Shown one piece after another: positions 63,647 through 64,000 of a DNA stretch of 64,000 nucleotides (position 1 is its first letter; the number at the start of each line of letters is the position of its first letter). Both the position numbers and the translations under genes were made by a program. The stretch is from the NCBI RefSeq assembly GCF_008035925.1, contig NZ_CP036264.1, forward strand, positions 7,907,641 through 7,971,640. Reading direction: 5' to 3'. The notes below the pieces were generated by a model that was given only the letters and a program-made list of their open reading frames with translations, was not told the origin of the DNA and did no database searches. The stretch comes from Stieleria maiorica. GTDB lineage: Bacteria; Planctomycetota; Planctomycetia; Pirellulales; Pirellulaceae.

Positions 63647-64000
63647 ATGATGATGACCATTGCAAAGTCGGTTGGCAAAGGCGGTATCAACCGGGAGCCC
63701 GACGCGATGACGGTTCAAAGTTTGCTGAATCTGAATCTCAGTACACTCAACGCGAAGCTGGCCGCAAAAGGCCAGCCGAGGTTGGCTGCGCTGGCGGAGG
63801 ACGGCAAGGTTGGGACCAAAACAAAAGACGCGATCGGCGCGTACCAGCAGTACGTCATGGGCACGAAATCTCCCGATCAACGCGTTGATCCGAACGGCGA
63901 GACGCTGAAGCAGCTGAACCGGGTCACGGCAACACTGCCAGCGATCACCAACCTGACTGCCGTGTTCGAAAAGACGTTCCAGGCGAAGAAGCTGAACCAG
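63647..64000 (+). CDS. Peptidoglycan-binding-like protein, partial (runs off the end)
   Basis: 118 codons are visible and the frame stays open at 64000. After ATG triplets at 63647-63655 (AGGGG upstream), the sequence shows the fold pattern of the peptidoglycan-binding domain: SVGKGGINREPDAMTVQSLLN, then DGKVGTKTKDAIGAYQQY and VDPNGETLKQLN. Such domains are often at the N-terminus of lysozyme-like or secreted effector proteins, including those linked to contractile secretion systems. The C-terminal part that would decide the function is outside the window. Confidence 0.75.
   Translation, partial: MMMTIAKSVGKGGINREPDAMTVQSLLNLNLSTLNAKLAAKGQPRLAALAEDGKVGTKTKDAIGAYQQYVMGTKSPDQRVDPNGETLKQLNRVTATLPAITNLTAVFEKTFQAKKLNQ

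Overview
The window looks like a large genomic island in a planctomycete (Pirellulales or Rhodopirellula-like) chromosome. This assignment is an inference from mid-GC composition, uneven Shine-Dalgarno use, diverged sigma factors, many secreted His/Cys-rich proteins and hairpin-rich intergenic repeats. No rRNA or complete marker gene is present to prove it.

Region 1 (1-29.4 kb) is a metal-resistance cluster. It holds three HME-RND efflux sets (adaptor 2291-3949 with pump 3974-7204; adaptor 14174-15673 with pump 15685-18939; minus-strand TolC, adaptor and pump at 29004-23374), one more TolC protein (11731-13248), a CPC-type P1B ATPase (7605-9749) and an FtsX/MacB-type ABC pair (21302-23267). 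At least ten small exported His-, Cys- or CC-rich proteins probably bind or buffer metal outside the cytoplasm. No MerR, ArsR or two-component regulator is visible.

Region 2 (29.5-53 kb) is mobile and defensive. It has a tyrosine recombinase (29675-30670), a two-gene Hachiman anti-phage system (hamA 30773-31684, hamB 31671-35159) and small plasmid/ICE-type proteins including a DUF932 protein. A minus-strand cassette encodes two winged-helix replication-relaxation-like proteins, a membrane-anchored TraG/VirD4-like ATPase and a coiled-coil membrane protein (43954-38119). Two MT-A70 methyltransferase genes follow. The second is split by a complete IS66 element (48530-50905), and its reading frame is restored exactly when the IS is removed in silico. 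Two long non-coding stretches are packed with hairpins; the clearest array is 44167-44373.

Region 3 (51.1-60.6 kb) is the most unusual part. An XRE/ImmA-IrrE regulator-peptidase and a PIN protein (minus strand) diverge from a tightly overlapped seven-gene operon. The operon encodes a small protein, a sigma-70-like factor, its putative partner, an ImmA/IrrE-UvrD-nuclease fusion, a triple ubiquitin-like protein, a ThiF/E1-like protein with a possible E2-like N-terminus, and a DUF6527 (BubE-like) protein. The divergent promoters share one perfect palindrome covering both -35 boxes. I read this as a damage- or invasion-inducible ubiquitin-like conjugation system with its own sigma factor and DNA helicase.

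At 60816-60855 lies a tRNA-like remnant (acceptor and T-arm, no D- or anticodon arm), which I interpret as the island's att scar. Beyond it (60.9-64 kb) the sequence looks like ordinary chromosome: a stand-alone RNA polymerase alpha-CTD-like protein, two hypothetical proteins, and the start of a peptidoglycan-binding-type protein that runs off the end. The other island end and most conjugation genes (relaxase, VirB-type channel) are not in the window.
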